NCBI GenBank assembly: GCA_026413225.1
Contig: CM048552.1
Span: 210,131,553 to 210,195,552 of the forward strand
From: Otis tarda
Taxonomy: Eukaryota > Chordata > Aves > Otidiformes > Otididae
Length of the DNA stretch: 64,000 bases
Direction of reading: 5' to 3'
Part shown: piece after piece, positions 50,201 to 59,550 of the stretch
How positions within the stretch are numbered: the stretch's first letter is position 1
Layout of the letters: the number at the start of each line of letters is the position of its first letter
Made by a program: the position numbers and the translations under genes
The notes under the pieces: model-generated
The model's database searches: none
Seen by the model: the letters and a program-made list of their open reading frames with translations, nothing else
What the model was told of the DNA's origin: nothing

Positions 50201-51058
50201 CATATAGCATTCTGAAGAACTTCAGCTGTATGTGTCATAGCAACAGGAATACTTTATAACAGGGATTTTAATGTGGCTTGAGGAAGGTATTTCAAAATGT
50301 TGTTACTAAATATACCATTAATTCTGTACTAAGCAACCTGGCTCGGTAACAAAAGCTTTTCAGAGGCTCTTGAAGACCATACACTTAAATTCTTTCTCTA
50401 TCAGATGTCTGGGAAGGTATCTTTCATTTTCAGAAGCTGTGAGCAGCTACTACTATATGTACGGGGCTTAAGTTCACTTACATAAGGATAACACATACAA
50501 TGGTGATAAGATCCATCAGCCTTGTCATACTACTGGAGTTTCTTCTCCTTTAAAAAAAAAAAAAACCAAACCGACACATTAAAATTGTAGTGACAGACTA
50601 TGGTTTCAACTTGCTCTGAAAATCATATCGAGGCCACGAACTGGTGAATTTGTGCCTGTGGCCTGCTACACCCATGCATTCCTGATCAAAGTACAGGTAA
50701 AATAGTTCCCAATCAGGATAATCAGGTTTTGTGTTTAAAACTATAAAAAGGAGATGCTCATTCAGGTATGACAATTATAGCCTAAAGCTATAATAAATGC
50801 TTTTCTATAAAATTGTCAAATTCTTTAATTCTCAAGCTTGTCAGTCACTGTAAAATCACAACCACTTCCTCACTTTGTCAGTCTACCTTCACAATACTGT
50901 GTTAGAAATTTTGCTCAGGAATAGAAATTGCATTAACCTTTGTGAGTTCTGGTGCTTTGTTGACTTAAATAAATAAGGCTGAGTGCATTTGGACTGATGG
51001 CAGGAGAACGCCAGTAATGACAAGAAGTTGTACAAACCTCCAAGCCTTTAAAAATCGA
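41235..51058. other. About 10 kb with no gene or recognisable repeat
   Basis: I found no CR1, LTR or SINE signature in this whole stretch, the longest such interval in the window. Frames up to 111 codons (43,780-44,115, 44,692-45,000, 48,318-48,647, all minus; 42,429-42,725 plus) lack domains. A very AT-rich patch with repeated ATTAAT words is at 47,400-47,510, and a short TG-rich stretch at about 46,221-46,244. It may be old unique DNA or contain regulatory elements not readable by eye. Confidence 0.45.
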
Positions 51059-51079
51059 TTTTTTTTTTTTTTTTTTTTT
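51059..51079. repeat. Poly-T tract (21 Ts)
   Basis: Uninterrupted T run. It is not part of a recognised retroelement tail: the antisense CR1 that follows begins 155 bases later and CR1 tails are not poly(A). Confidence 0.9.
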
Positions 51080-51233
51080 AACACTATGCAGTAGTTCAAC
51101 TACCTTATGGATTTGGCTCATCTCATTTTTCCAGATAGGGACACAGTTTCTTCTCACGTGTTTCAGCTCAAAATATTTATTTTCCTACCTTTATTCTTCA
51201 GTGCTCTTGAATTTGAGTGTTTTCTCCATACAT

Positions 51234-51582
51234 GGAATCATAGAATCACAGAATAGCTAGGGTTGGAAGTGACCTTCAAAGGTCATTTAGTCCAACCCCC
51301 CTGCAAGGAGCAGGGACATCTCCAACCAGATCCCGTTGCTCAGAGCCTCATTCAGCCTGGCCCCAGGGATGGGGCTCCCACCACCTCTCTGGGCAACCTG
51401 TGCCAGTGTTCCACAACCCTCATTGTAAAAATTTTTTTCCTAATATCTAATCTAAATCTACCTCCCTCTATTTTGAGACCATTACCCCTTGTCCTGTCAT
51501 AACAGGCCCTACTGAACAGCCTCTCCCCATCTTTGCTGTAGGCCCCCTTGAGGTACTGGAAAGACCGCTCTAAGGTCTATAC
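51234..51582 (-). mobile_element. CR1 LINE 3' end, antisense
   Basis: Starts with the reversed tail 'tggaatcatagaatcacaga', then 'agggttggaagtgacc', 'gtccaacccccctgcaagg', 'agcctcattcagcctgg', 'gggcaacctgtgccagtg', 'attgtaaaaatttttttcc' and 'cccttgaggtactggaaag'. It is about 350 bp and well preserved. A 79-codon plus frame inside it is antisense noise. Confidence 0.95.
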
Positions 51583-52207
51583 ATAGTCTAATCCCAGTTC
51601 TTGATCGCAGACATAGGACCCTACCGTTCCCTATTCCCTGCAAAAAGATAAATAAAGTGAGGAATTCTTCATCCGACTCCAAAACACTGCTGTAGCAACT
51701 ATTCTCACAAGATGGATCCTGAAAAACCTAGCAACAGTTGTGGTTCCTGTTGCAAAATATCCAAAATCCAGCAACTGGAGACAAGTTTGATAAATCCCCA
51801 GCATTATGGCAATCCTGGTGTGATATCTTAGATGGTGTTTGTTTTTCCTTTGAGACTTTGACTCAGTATAACTTTTTTTAATTTTTTTTTGGTTACAAGT
51901 GATGTTCAAAAGTCCACACCAAAATGTCTCACTGAATAGCAATGGTTGTATTTCTCTAAAGTTCGTACACCAAACCAGGAAGGAAATTCCAGGTAGTTGA
52001 CAGTTTCATAAGAAGACACATGAGGAAGGCACTGAAATAAGAACACGAATTTCTAAGAAGACATTCTATTGTGTGCATGAAGTCAGTATTTTTTTTTTGT
52101 GATACAACGAATATCAGAAAGCAGCAATGCTAAATGCTGCAATGGTGATATAGCATAGCATATTATACAGGAGTTTGCTATTTGAAAAAGATTTGGAAAA
52201 GCTCAGG
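51583..52207. other. No gene or repeat recognised
   Basis: The 103-codon minus frame (51,631-51,942) crosses a T-rich stretch and has no recognisable domain. Nothing assigned. Confidence 0.5.
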
Positions 52208-52396
52208 CAGATATATTTAAACATAAGAAAAAAATTATTGTGAGGGTGTTTGAATACTGGAATGAGCTGCCCAGAGAGGTTATAGAGTCTCTGTTCTTGG
52301 AGGTATATAAAAACTGACTGGACATGGCCATGCTTTACCTGACCTTGTTGAGCAAAGGAGTTGAGCTAGATGATCTCCAGAGGTGCCTTCTATAAG
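52208..52396 (+). mobile_element. CR1 LINE 3' fragment, older subfamily
   Basis: 'aacataagaaaaaaattatt', 'gtgagggtgtttgaatactg', 'gagctgcccagagaggttat', 'cttgttgagcaaaggagttg' and 'agctagatgatctccagagg' match an older avian CR1 type (tail after CTCCAGAGGT). The terminal repeat is lost. Confidence 0.85.
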
Positions 52397-53940
52397 CTTT
52401 CTCTATCTGTCTTATAGTCAAGAAAGAGAAATAGGCGTTTTCCAAGTCATCTGATCAGTTTTGTCTATCTACAATGACAGAATAAATCCCACACAAGTCT
52501 TTCACTGAACTGACCTTCAGAGATGCTTGAAGAATTTCTGTCTCCTGTCTGGTTGGCCATTAACTCCAGCTTTCCCCAGCTAGTCTTTCAGGGATGGATG
52601 GACACTTAAGTGCAGCTCCATTGATGTTTTTTTTAAGAAATTACATCACCACATGCAGCAAAAAAAGGCTCTGATCTCAGACAGACAGCACAAAGAGACA
52701 ACAGGAGTAGGCAAGACATGGAATTCTTTCACAGTATGTCCTGTTCATTCATTCATTCGTTCATTCATTCATATGTCATATAGCTTTCTGCAGCAGACAG
52801 CTCTGTCACAACAGTTACTAATATCACGTTTTCATCTATCCTATGCTTTCTATCTCTGCATATGTCTTGCCTGCAGGTTTACCTAGGTAAATATGTCACT
52901 CAGGCTTTGACAAGTAGGATGCTGGTTCGAAGCGTGCAGGAAGTTCACCTCCACGACTGCTTACAACACCAGCCATGCTAAATCAATTGGATTTTTATCC
53001 AGCCTTCTTGGTTTTATAGTCCTTATGTCTATGGCAAGGGAATGTTGTCAAGTCAAGTTGAAAGTGTTAATGAAGGTGCAGCATTCTGTGGTATTTCTTA
53101 TCAGTTTCAGCATATGCTCTAGCATGGGAAATGATTTGGCACAATCTCTGTTCCTGGCACTGAATCTCACTCTTCAGTTCTACTTTGAGGGAGAAAGAAG
53201 GGGAAAAAAATACTCAAACACAAAGCATACACAGTTATCAATGGGAGAGGTTTTCAGCCAGGAATATTTATTTTTAGACCTACATCTGTGCTGTATGATA
53301 CTCATGTATAGATATTTGAAGAAAATGATGATAAAAATATCTCCATGTGGCTTATTGCTGTTGGCTCTCCCTGGAAACTGAGGGCACTCAGCCTCTTTAT
53401 GTAGTCAGAGCAGTCCAAGACATCCCAGGAATGGAGAGTTTTTAAATTTACAGTCTTCTCCTGTGGCAAATAAGCTCAGAAATTAGGTAGGGAGATGAAA
53501 ATAGATAGATATAAAGAAGAAGTATATTATTTTGACTGACTAAATCAAGGCAGAATGACACAGAATGACATCAGAACAAGAAGATTCTTATTTGAGATGT
53601 AGAGTCTCAAGTGGGAGCAAAGAAGGGGAGAAATATGTGAGCAATATGAGCCCCAGACTTCCAGACTTTATATATTCCAATAGATTGGAATTCCGCAGGT
53701 CTCAGCAGCTGTTAGCATCTTATCACAGCAAAATTCATAAGGGTCAGCATCTGGGGGAGACTTCACATAGAGACCTTACCTCAGTAGCCAAAATGTCTTT
53801 TGTTATCAGAAGCAGGATTGTCATAGTGAAAGGCAGTAGCATAGTTCTAAGGGAACTTGCAATGCTTCAAATTCAATTGCAACATTTCTAGATTAAACAA
53901 GGATAGACTACTTTCAAGAGTAGACTAGCACTCTTGTATT
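52397..53940. other. Unassigned apart from one microsatellite
   Basis: Two plus frames of 118 and 108 codons (53,025-53,381 and 53,565-53,891) have no recognised domain or splice context. The (ATTC)n microsatellite is listed separately. Confidence 0.5.
52744..52772 (+). repeat. (ATTC)n microsatellite
   Basis: About seven ATTC units interrupted once by a G (CATTCGTTCATTC). Confidence 0.95.
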
Positions 53941-54083
53941 CATAGAATGGTTAGAGTTGGAAGGGACCTTCAAAGGTCATCTAGTCCAACCCCCCTGCAA
54001 GAAGCAGGGACATCCCTGACTAGATCAGGTTGCTCAGAGCCTCATCCAGCCTGGCCTTGAACATTTCCAGGGATGGGGCTTCC
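53941..54083 (-). mobile_element. CR1 LINE 3' end, antisense, truncated
   Basis: 'catagaatggttagagttgg', 'aagggaccttcaaaggtcat', 'ctagtccaacccccctgcaa' and 'cctcatccagcctggccttg' up to 'ccagggatggggcttcc'. The 143 bp are very close to the young CR1 consensus shared by other copies in the window, so this is a young copy. Confidence 0.95.
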
Positions 54084-54344
54084 TCTTTGGGAAGGAAAAT
54101 CAACAGTCAGATATTCAGTATCCAACCCAGTAGTTGGAAACAATTATTTGAATATTTGAAAAAAAAATTCTTTAAAGCTTTTTCTTTGTAGTTATTGGTG
54201 GTGATATCTGTAATAAAACCTTTACCTTACCAGATGAAGAAGAGAAACTCAGAATCAGATTTTTTTTATATCCTGAACTGGATTATAGAAATTTCCTATT
54301 AACATTAGGTGCCTTTGGAAGCTTCTTCTTAATAAGTCTTTCCC

Positions 54345-56060
54345 ATTGTTAGAGTCACAGAAAAATAACCCTTGAACAGAATTGCCGAAAATCACTACTC
54401 CATTTGTCTACCCCAAGATATGATCAGCTAGTCCTATGTCATTCTGAGGGCTGTTTGTGTAATTTATTCTTAAAATGGGCTAATGGTTGGGGTCCCAAAA
54501 GCTGCCAGGAAATCTGCTCCATTGCTCCACTATCCTCACCGACCTATTCTAGTGTCTAAACTTATATTTTCCTGGTTGCAGTTTCAGCCCTTAATTTGTG
54601 TCCTGTCTATCATGGATATCATGTCCCTGTGCAGGACTTTGAGGCTTTGAGGCCATTTCTGATGTTTTATGACAGTCTTTACTGTAGACAAAAGAAAATC
54701 ACTATTCTTTCAATATTTCCTTATAGATCTTGACTTCCAGACCACTAACAACTCTGTACTTTCCTGTCAGCAGTCTGTAATTCAGCCATACGTCTCCTGA
54801 TGTTCAATATTCAGAACTGAACACAACATTTCATTAGAGAACTTATCAGCGGTGAGTGCAGTGGAAGGGTTAACTCATGTATGTTGTATACTACACATGA
54901 AAGTGTAGATATTTCACTACATCATTCACAGCTGCTGGTGATCCACCAGAAACCCACACCTTTTCCTGGGTTAGTGGTTACTTAAGCCATCTTCCAATCT
55001 TCTTTGCTTGTTTGTTTGTTTGTCATAATTATGTCCTCTAATTGTTCTTAGTAAATTGCATTGGGGCTTTTTTTTTCTTCTTCTCCAAACAATTTCTTCC
55101 TTTGGAATTCTAATCTTGCCTTCCGATGTGTTTGCAGCTTAGTGTCATCTGTGTATTTAATAAACACAGTCTGTATTCCTTTGAGACGAGATGTAAGAGT
55201 ATTAAGCTAAAGACAAACTCCTCGGGAACTCCACCTTATGCATCATTCCACTTTAAAGGCAAACTCCTGATAGCTACTCTTTGAATGTGATTTTCCAGTC
55301 ACCTTTACACACAAGCTACTGGTCTTTCCTAAGATTCCTTCTGAGAACAGTATATCAAACAGCATGAAGCCAGGCTAGAATCGAGATACAGGTTATCTGT
55401 TAATTTTTCCCTGTCTGTAAAGCCTGTTACCTGGCTAGGGAAGGAAATTCGATTTATTTGACATTATTAATTCTTGAGAAAGTAATGTTGACTGTAGTTT
55501 GTCTCCATATTCTTGACTAAGTATTTACAAATAGTTTATTTATGATGGTACTTTCCTGGGACTTAAAGTTCCCCTACTCCTTCTTTTCTTCTACTTTAAA
55601 TATGGTCACTTCATTTTTCTTTTTTCAGTCATTTTTTACTCGTTTTCTATGAGATCTCAGAGTAGTTCTCTGAATACTAAAGAGAGGAGACCATTTGGTC
55701 CAGCACATTTGAGAGTACCTATGTTTCTAAGAAATATTAAATTTATTCTTCCTTCCTGCTTGTGTTAAATGTCTGACTGTTTTTAACTTTTTGACAGAAG
55801 ACTGGTGCAAGAAAGGCATCAGATATTTCTCCCTTGTAGCGACAGATTCATTGTGCAGTAGTCATTGAATCAACAGTTTCTTTGTTTATTCTCTTACTGA
55901 AAATGTACTTACAGAGAGTTTTCACTTGTTTATTTTTTATATCATTCTGTATTTTTTCTTCCTGACTTTATTCCTAACATGCTTCTGCCACTCTATTTTT
56001 ATTTACCTATGAAGTCCAACTTTGTTTTAGCTTTCTATTTGTTGTGGGGAAAGAGTCCCC
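54345..56060 (-). mobile_element. Ancient CR1/L3-like LINE relic, about 1.7 kb, antisense
   Basis: Antisense LINE blocks appear in order on the plus strand. First come 3'-end remnants ('agtcacagaaaaataaccc', 54,354) and the ORF2 end ('attcagaactgaacacaac', about 54,810). The RT region follows: 'agtgtcatctgtgtatttaa', 'gacaaactcctcgggaactc', 'gaaggaaattcgatttattt', 'gtatttacaaatagtttatt' and 'gatggtactttcctgggac'. Upstream coding sequence may reach about 56,030 ('taacatgcttctgccactc'). It is saturated with stops and indels. It is much longer and far more diverged than the avian CR1 copies nearby, so it dates well before them. The outer limits are approximate. Confidence 0.6.
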
Positions 56061-56250
56061 GATGGAGCTAAATGGATCACTTCATGTTCTTACTCCTCTG
56101 CGATGTAATAATTTTCATGTCTGAATTTAATGTTTTCTTTTAAAAGAAGTGTCAATATTACAAAGCCTCAGCCAGTCACCTTTATGATATTTATGGTTGT
56201 TTCCTAGACTGCAATTCAGAGATTTATTTCCTTTTCCTAGATCTGCCTAT

Positions 56251-56325
56251 TGACCAAGACATTGTCCCTGGCAAGTCAATTTGCCTCAGTTTTCCCATCT
56301 GTAAAAAGAGAATAGTAATATTTAA
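56251..56325 (+). mobile_element. MIR-like CORE-SINE relic
   Basis: 'ctggcaagtcaatttgcctc' then 'agttttcccatctgtaaaaa' and 'gagaatagtaatatttaatc' follow the most conserved MIR segment (GGGCAAGTCAC..CCTCAGTTTCC..CATCTGTAAAATGGGG..AATAATA). It is the best of the three MIR-like matches in this window. Confidence 0.7.
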
Positions 56326-56494
56326 TCCTTTACAGAGCCCTTTCACACTCACCCAAGAGACACTGTGGGACATTATTAATTACAAAATTATTGAGATTCC
56401 CTAATATCTTCCAGAACAAAATACTATAACAAGCAAAGTGGTTTGTATTAGCTCAAAGTTGCCATTTCGACTATTTTAAGGGTTTTGATGGTTT

Positions 56495-56499
56495 GTGTT
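56495..56499 (+). repeat. Target-site duplication, left copy (GTGTT)
   Basis: GTGTT directly precedes the TG at 56,500 and recurs at 56,870-56,874 right after the final CA at 56,868-56,869. The match could be read as 6 bp (GTGTTT) if the element is taken to start one base later, but TG...CA ends favour 5. Confidence 0.8.
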
Positions 56500-56676
56500 T
56501 GTTGTAGTTCAGCCCTGCTTGGGACCAAGCTACGCAGTCTCTCACTCACTCCCCCCACCCTCCGAGGGAATGGGGCAGAGATAATATAACAAAAAGGCTC
56601 GAGGCTGAGATAAGGACAGGGAGAGATCATTGGAGTTACTGTTACGGGCAAAACAGGCTTGACTTGGGGAAAACTA

Positions 56677-56686
56677 TTTATTTATT
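56677..56686 (-). promoter_or_regulatory. Poly(A) signals within the palindrome loop
   Basis: On the minus strand two overlapping AATAAA words (AATAAATAAA) lie at the R position of the left arm. They correspond to 26,546-26,551 of the solo LTR. The right arm has no such signal, because its R part starts further downstream. Confidence 0.6.
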
Positions 56687-56710
56687 AATAACTCACTTTC
56701 CCTCTCCTTA

Positions 56711-56758
56711 TCTATGATTCTATGATTCTATGATTCTATGATTCTATGATTCTATGAT
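56711..56758 (+). repeat. (TCTATGAT)6, CR1 tail-like insertion
   Basis: Six perfect TCTATGAT units interrupt the right arm between CTTAT and CTCAAACC. Removing 47 bp restores CTTATCTCAAACC, as in the solo LTR at 26,580-26,635. The unit is the CR1 3'-terminal repeat (ATTCTATG register), so it looks like a CR1 insertion reduced to its tail, or microsatellite growth from such a seed. Confidence 0.85.
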
Positions 56759-56869
56759 CTCAAACCTTGAGCTTTTCGTTACAGTTTCTCTCCTCCATTC
56801 TCTCAGAGGGTGGGGAGAGTGAGTGAAAAAACTGTGTAGCTTGGTCCCGAGTGGGGCTAAACTACGGCA

Positions 56870-56874
56870 GTGTT
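56870..56874 (+). repeat. Target-site duplication, right copy (GTGTT)
   Basis: Exact partner of 56,495-56,499. Confidence 0.8.
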
Positions 56875-58500
56875 TAAGTAAGTAAATGGCTTAAGGGAAA
56901 AGATAATTGTGAAATATAGCCTTTACATTTAAAAATGCTGTCTGACTCCTCTAACAGTTTCAGCTGAAACTTGCATTAATATATCTAAATGACATCCATT
57001 TATATTAATATTTTCTCGTTTATCCTATTTCTTAAGCTGGTAACAATGCTTGTTAATAATTAATTGGAAATGCTAGAAACTTCAAAACCCTAAGGTGTTT
57101 GTCATTCTAAAATGAGCTAAATTTTTTACTTTTAGCTTGAAAGCAAAACTGTTCAGTCTGACAAATCTATTAGATGCTGTCACCTATAATTTAGCTTTTT
57201 TTTTTTGCAAATTTTAGCTACTGACAGAGGAACAGAGTGTGAGTGAACTGTATGGCAGACCATTCCATGTCGGTTTCATTGCTTTAGTTGGTTGATGGTG
57301 CCAGCCAGCATGTTAAATTCTTAATATTAGTCAAATTTATTTACTGCATAATCCTTTTCTCCCCTTCCTTTCCTTTTTATCAGTGGTTCAGAGCCTTGAG
57401 GGCTTTCTGAAGGAACTATTGATGACCACAGTGCTCTCTGTACATCTGGGATAATTCATTGTTAACAGTGACATTTTCAAGTCTGTGTTGAGATCTGTTT
57501 ATGAAGAAAACACTGTGCTGATTCTCCAGGGACTGCAGAGGCGAAAAAAAGAAAAAGGACATGAAAAAGAAGTTATAATGTGGCTTTTATGGAAGAAGAT
57601 GAAAGGTTTGTTTTGTTCTCTCTCTTTTTGCCTACATCAAAAATGCTGTTTATTGTGCAAAAGAAGGTACGATACAGACTTTAAGTGCTGATTGCTTTTG
57701 CATTTGCTCAGCTTTCAGAGTAATATTGACAGGTGGAAAAGGGACAAGCAGGGAACATCAGGGACCTGTATCCTTGTGAAAGGTGAAGTGAGAATGTGGC
57801 TCCCACACAGAGCAGAATATTTTGCATAAGGCTACATCACTCATAAACTTTCAGACTTGTTTTCTTCTTTTGGAACTGCTCTAACGGAAAACTGCAAAAC
57901 AAGGACCTACTATGCTTTTGTTGTGCTCTCTGCAGCTCCCTTTAGATATATAAAGGTGACTCTGTAACTCTTTATTCAGGGGTTTTATATTCCAATGGTA
58001 GCTTTTTAGCTTTTTCCAAATAAACTTGTTCTAATCATCCTAGCTGTATGGAGTTTTGGGGAGAGTAAGAGTCTGAAGACGAAGTTGGAACATGAGCTAC
58101 AGCTAGGAAAGCTGAAGCACTAGACTGAGATTAGAAGCACTATAGTGTGTGGAAACAGGTCATGTCTTTCCATCAGGTGTTGTAGAATGGAAGAATAACA
58201 GCCCAGGTTTTACCATTCTCTGATAGTTTTTCAAGGTTTTTCCCTAGTGAGGACACTATTTGAGAATCAAAAGTAGAGAACTTCCTTACATCAATTCAAC
58301 TGTATAACTTTTCACTCCATTTGCATGAAGGACATTTCATAAATCATAGTGAATTTACCATAAGCAAGTTATAATGTATTTGCAAAAAGATAAAGCCATT
58401 TATTCTACACAACTGCAAAAGCTTTACACCTTATAGAAAAAAAAAAAAAAAGAGGCAAATCCCAGGACCTAAAGCTTCTAAGACAAACTACTGAATGAGA
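56875..58500. other. No gene or repeat recognised
   Basis: Unassigned sequence between the palindromic element and the antisense LTR. A run of 15 As is at 58,437-58,451. The frame at 57,485-57,691 has no features. Confidence 0.5.
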
Positions 58501-59190
58501 TGTGGTGAATTGGCCTTGGTTGATGGTCAGACCCCCACCCTTCTGCTCTCTCAGTCTCCCTCCTCCAGACGGCAGGGGGAAGAAAATAAGACAGAAAAGC
58601 TTCTGAGTTGAGATAAGGACAAGGAGATCTCTTACCAGTCACTATCACAGGCAAAAGAGACTCAGCTTGGGGAAGATTAATTTAATTTGTTGTCAATTGC
58701 AAGTAGAGTAGGATGGTGAGAAACCAAGGCAAAAATGATAAACTTTCCCACTCCCTCCCCTTCTTCCCAAGCTTCCCAGGCTCAACTTCACTCCTTTGTT
58801 CCTGACTCTTCTTCTTCCTCTTTTTATTCCCTGAGAGGTGCAGAGGGCGCAGGGAATGAGGGTTGTGGTCAGTTCATAATGCTTCATCTCAGCAGCTCCT
58901 TTCTCATTGAGCCGTTCCCTTGCTCCAGCATAGGGTCCTCCCCACAGAATACAGTCCTTCTCGAACTTCTCCAAATTTTTTATACCCTTTTTATACCTTT
59001 TTTTCAAAGTGTTATCATGGAGGAACCACTAGTGTTGCTGATGGGCTCAGCTTTGGCCAGCAGTGGATCTGTTTTGGAGCTGACTGGAATTGTCTCTGTC
59101 TTACGTGAGGACAGTACCTAATCTCTTCTCACAGAGGCCACCGTTGCAGTGCCCCGACTACCAAAACTTTGTCATATAAACCAAATACAC
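58501..59190 (-). mobile_element. ERV LTR (family A), antisense, internally deleted
   Basis: Read on the minus strand it runs from about 59,190 (TTTGGTTTATATGAC..GTTTTGGTAGTC) through U3 ('ggctcagctttggccag' on the plus strand). It lacks most of the CTGCAGCCC/GGAGCAG array found in the other copies, and has R with ATTAAA (58,686-58,681) and a U5 ending GGCCAATTCACCACA. The U5 is of the 1-1020 type. The left end is TGTGGTG at 58,501. No matching target duplication was found, and the 5' LTR end is uncertain by about 10 bases. No internal ERV sequence adjoins. Confidence 0.85.
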
Positions 59191-59235
59191 AAACAGAACA
59201 ATATTAACACAGTGTCACAAAATTTAAGTCTTGAA

Positions 59236-59350
59236 AGCTCTGAGCAACCTGATCTGGTTGAAGATGTCCCGGCTCCTTGCAGGGGGGGTTGGACTCGATG
59301 GCCTTTAAAAGTCCTTTCCAACTCAAACCATCCTCTGATTCTACGATTTG
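59236..59350 (+). mobile_element. CR1 LINE tail fragment
   Basis: 'gctctgagcaacctgatctg' through 'gtcccggctccttgcag', 'ggttggactcgatggcc' and 'aagtcctttccaactcaaac' to 'cctctgattctacgattt'. It is 115 bp in sense and starts about 45 bp past the antisense LTR. Confidence 0.92.
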
Positions 59351-59550
59351 TACCGCCATTTGTCACAAGCTATTATTTTCTTCCAGCTTTCTTAGTTCAA
59401 GGCTACAGTTAAATCAAACATTTCAGTTTGGTCAATTATAAATCACAGGTACAGAACAGGAGATACCAGTTGATGGTAATGCTAAAAGACTTTAAAGACA
59501 CAACATCAATTAGGTTAAAAATGTCCCATTTCAGTAGAAAAAAATATATC

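Larger units (their letters stand above)
56500..56869. mobile_element. Palindromic R-U5 / U5 LTR-derived element
   Basis: The left arm is LTR R-U5 in minus orientation (56,500-56,638, starting TGTTGTAGTTC, the reverse of ...ACTACAACA). The right arm is LTR R-U5 in plus orientation (56,689-56,869, ending ACTACGGCA). Both outer ends are therefore U5 ends, and no U3 is present. Between them about 50 bp (56,639-56,688) continue the left arm into R, including AATAAATAAATA on the minus strand. Without a 47-bp CR1-tail insertion in the right arm, the arms are about 139 and 134 bp long and by eye roughly 75-80% identical. The 5-bp flanks GTGTT match perfectly, as expected if the palindrome was integrated as one unit by retroviral integrase. 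The U5 sequence is of the 25,596-26,735 type. Confidence 0.85.

Noticed and set aside
53025-53891. Two plus frames of 118 and 108 codons close together
   Set aside because: Different reading phases, no motifs, no plausible intron between them.
56711-56758. CRISPR-like or satellite array
   Set aside because: Units are contiguous 8-mers without spacers and match the CR1 tail repeat.
58496-59195. Target-site duplication around the antisense LTR
   Set aside because: Left flank TGAGA has no match beside any plausible right end (59,180-59,195).
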